From the NCBI GenBank assembly GCA_947628175.1, contig CANQZA010000004.1:1-64000 (forward strand): a stretch of DNA of 64,000 bases. The letters are read 5' to 3'. Source of the DNA: an uncultured Clostridia bacterium. GTDB lineage: Bacteria; Bacillota; Clostridia; Oscillospirales; Acutalibacteraceae. Below, piece after piece: positions 62,433 to 64,000 of the stretch (its first letter is position 1; every line of letters begins with the position of its first letter). Made by a program: the position numbers and the translations under genes. Under the pieces are notes generated by a model. The model saw only the letters and a program-made list of their open reading frames with translations, did not search any database and had not been told where the DNA came from.

Positions 62433-64000
62433 TTAATAGTAAGAATGGCAGGAATAATTTACTTTCCCTTTAACACTGCGTTTTAAAGTGAAATGATTTC
62501 CGCTTTGACTTACAGTGAGCTTTACCGAAGACGGTTTTGCTTTCTGAGAAGTATAAAAACTACAGGTAATATAGCCGTCTTTTACTTTCATTTCTACTCT
62601 GATGGGATATTTCGTATTGTTTTTCCATTTAAAATCCTGTGATGTGCCGTATATAGCTGCATCTCTTCCGAGAGGAACATATGCCACGCGCTGGCTGTGC
62701 TGATGTCTTTCTACAACACTTACATTGGCTTTCAGCACACAGTTAAACATAGTGGACGCTACCTGACATACACCGCCCCCTACACCGTTTACAACGCCGC
62801 CGCCTGAAAATACATGAGCAGACTTATATCCCTTTGCCGTTGTTCTCGGTCCGACTACCTTGTTGAAAGAAAAGGTTTCGCCGACACCTACAATTGTACC
62901 GGAAATCGCTTTTGATGCAATTCTGAGGTTATTTGTTCTGTTTGCATTATTTTCATACCGAGAGGTATATGTAGCGTACAGATTTGAGTAATAAGAGCTT
63001 AATTTACTGCTGTTTTTTCCGTAATAATACTTTTTATTGTACTTTACAAATGCTCTTACCTTAACATAATATATCTTGGATTTGTTAAGCTTTTTAACAG
63101 TATAAGTTTTTTTTGAGGATGAATTAACCTTCACAGTTTTTACACCCTTTTTAAAGTTCTTATCTGTTGTATAAGAAATTTCATAGCCGCTGCAATTAAC
63201 GGCGGACCATTCAACAATAAGATTTTTACCGTTCTTTGATACGGAAGTAAGATTTACCTGTGCAGGTTTTGTAACAGCAGTGATTACTTTAGAATAATTG
63301 CCGAAGTATTTCTTTTTGCTAATAGTTTTATAAGCTCTGAGCTTAAATTTATAGACAGTTGCCTTAGATAATTTGGTGAGTGTTATGCTTGATTTACCTG
63401 CTGAAAGATAGCTGTGGTGAACATATTTCTTTTTTTTGCTGTTATAAACAAGAAGCTGATATCCCGAAATCTTATTTTGTTTTTTCCAGCTTATTTTCAG
63501 GGAATCTGTTTTAATATCAGATGCTTTTACCGAAGACGGCTTAACCGGTAAAATAATAAAGGTTTTACTTATTTTTGAACTGAAATTTCCCTTGCCGGAA
63601 ATTTTGACAGTTGCCCTTCCGGGATTGGTATTAGCACTGAATGAAAGCGTATAATCAACTTTATTCTTTAATTTCTTATCATTAAAAAATACTTCTACCG
63701 AAGGTCTTTTAGCTTTACCGGAATATGTGGTTTTTGAATAGGACAGTTTTGCCTTTATTTTTTTATTATCCGAAAGCGCAAGCCTTGATATAGTAAAATT
63801 CTTATTAATAGTACCGCTGAAATTGTTTATACCCTTGATTCTTACAGTCGCAGTGCCGGCATTGATATTATTGAGATATTCGGTCTTATAGTCAATGCCC
63901 TTTTGCAGCTTAATTTTCTTTCCTTTTTTAGTATAATATAATGTGACGGCAGGTTTTCTCGCAGTGGAGGAATATTTAATTGTTGTGTATGACAATTCGC
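62433..64000 (-). CDS. VanW-domain protein with Fn3 domains and N-terminal beta repeats (N-terminus outside window)
   Basis: VanW signature FSFNKVVGPRTTAKGYKSAHVFSGGGVVNGVGGGVCQVASTMFN; two Fn3-like units. The visible N-terminus is already inside a repeat, so the listed TTG start at 63995 is not the true start. Confidence 0.88.
   Translation of the reverse strand, partial: ELSYTTIKYSSTARKPAVTLYYTKKGKKIKLQKGIDYKTEYLNNINAGTATVRIKGINNFSGTINKNFTISRLALSDNKKIKAKLSYSKTTYSGKAKRPSVEVFFNDKKLKNKVDYTLSFSANTNPGRATVKISGKGNFSSKISKTFIILPVKPSSVKASDIKTDSLKISWKKQNKISGYQLLVYNSKKKKYVHHSYLSAGKSSITLTKLSKATVYKFKLRAYKTISKKKYFGNYSKVITAVTKPAQVNLTSVSKNGKNLIVEWSAVNCSGYEISYTTDKNFKKGVKTVKVNSSSKKTYTVKKLNKSKIYYVKVRAFVKYNKKYYYGKNSSKLSSYYSNLYATYTSRYENNANRTNNLRIASKAISGTIVGVGETFSFNKVVGPRTTAKGYKSAHVFSGGGVVNGVGGGVCQVASTMFNCVLKANVSVVERHQHSQRVAYVPLGRDAAIYGTSQDFKWKNNTKYPIRVEMKVKDGYITCSFYTSQKAKPSSVKLTVSQSGNHFTLKRSVKGKVNYSCHSYY

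Overview
The window is a low-GC chromosomal segment that looks like a spore-forming Clostridia (Ruminococcaceae/Oscillospirales-like) genome. It is almost entirely housekeeping and sporulation genes. In order: a membrane gene running off the left edge (GtrA-like domain plus YfhO, missing from the supplied ORF track); a complete spoIIIAA-AH operon; Asp23-nusB-M22 paralog-xseA-xseB-ispA-dxs-tlyA-nadK-argR-recN; tyrS; ligA; a small unknown membrane protein; murD; two M42 peptidases; GNAT; an 'aluminium resistance' PLP enzyme; DUF2461; addB-addA; rpmE; yigZ; spoIIR; asd-dapA-dapB; queA-tgt-yajC; a SpoIIM-like gene; a XerC/D recombinase; radA; cwlD; two tRNA-Leu genes; an AKR; T-box-cysE-cysS; recA-recX-rimO-pgsA; rpmB; yceD-rpmF-der-plsY; SAM riboswitch-metK; an SDR with a C-terminal Zn ribbon; and a VanW/Fn3 repeat protein cut by the right edge. 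I see no CRISPR array, prophage, transposon or obvious defence island. The best candidate for something undescribed is a recurrent 5' leader upstream of murD and queA. The two copies align without gaps, share a 30-nt spacing, and the murD copy can form an H-type pseudoknot. Related elements sit before nadK and the unknown gene at 20897. Second-tier observations are the GtrA-YfhO fusion, the divergent TsaD-like paralog, the SDR-zinc-ribbon protein with its paired TTGCAA operators, and a shared ATACTTGCA promoter architecture.
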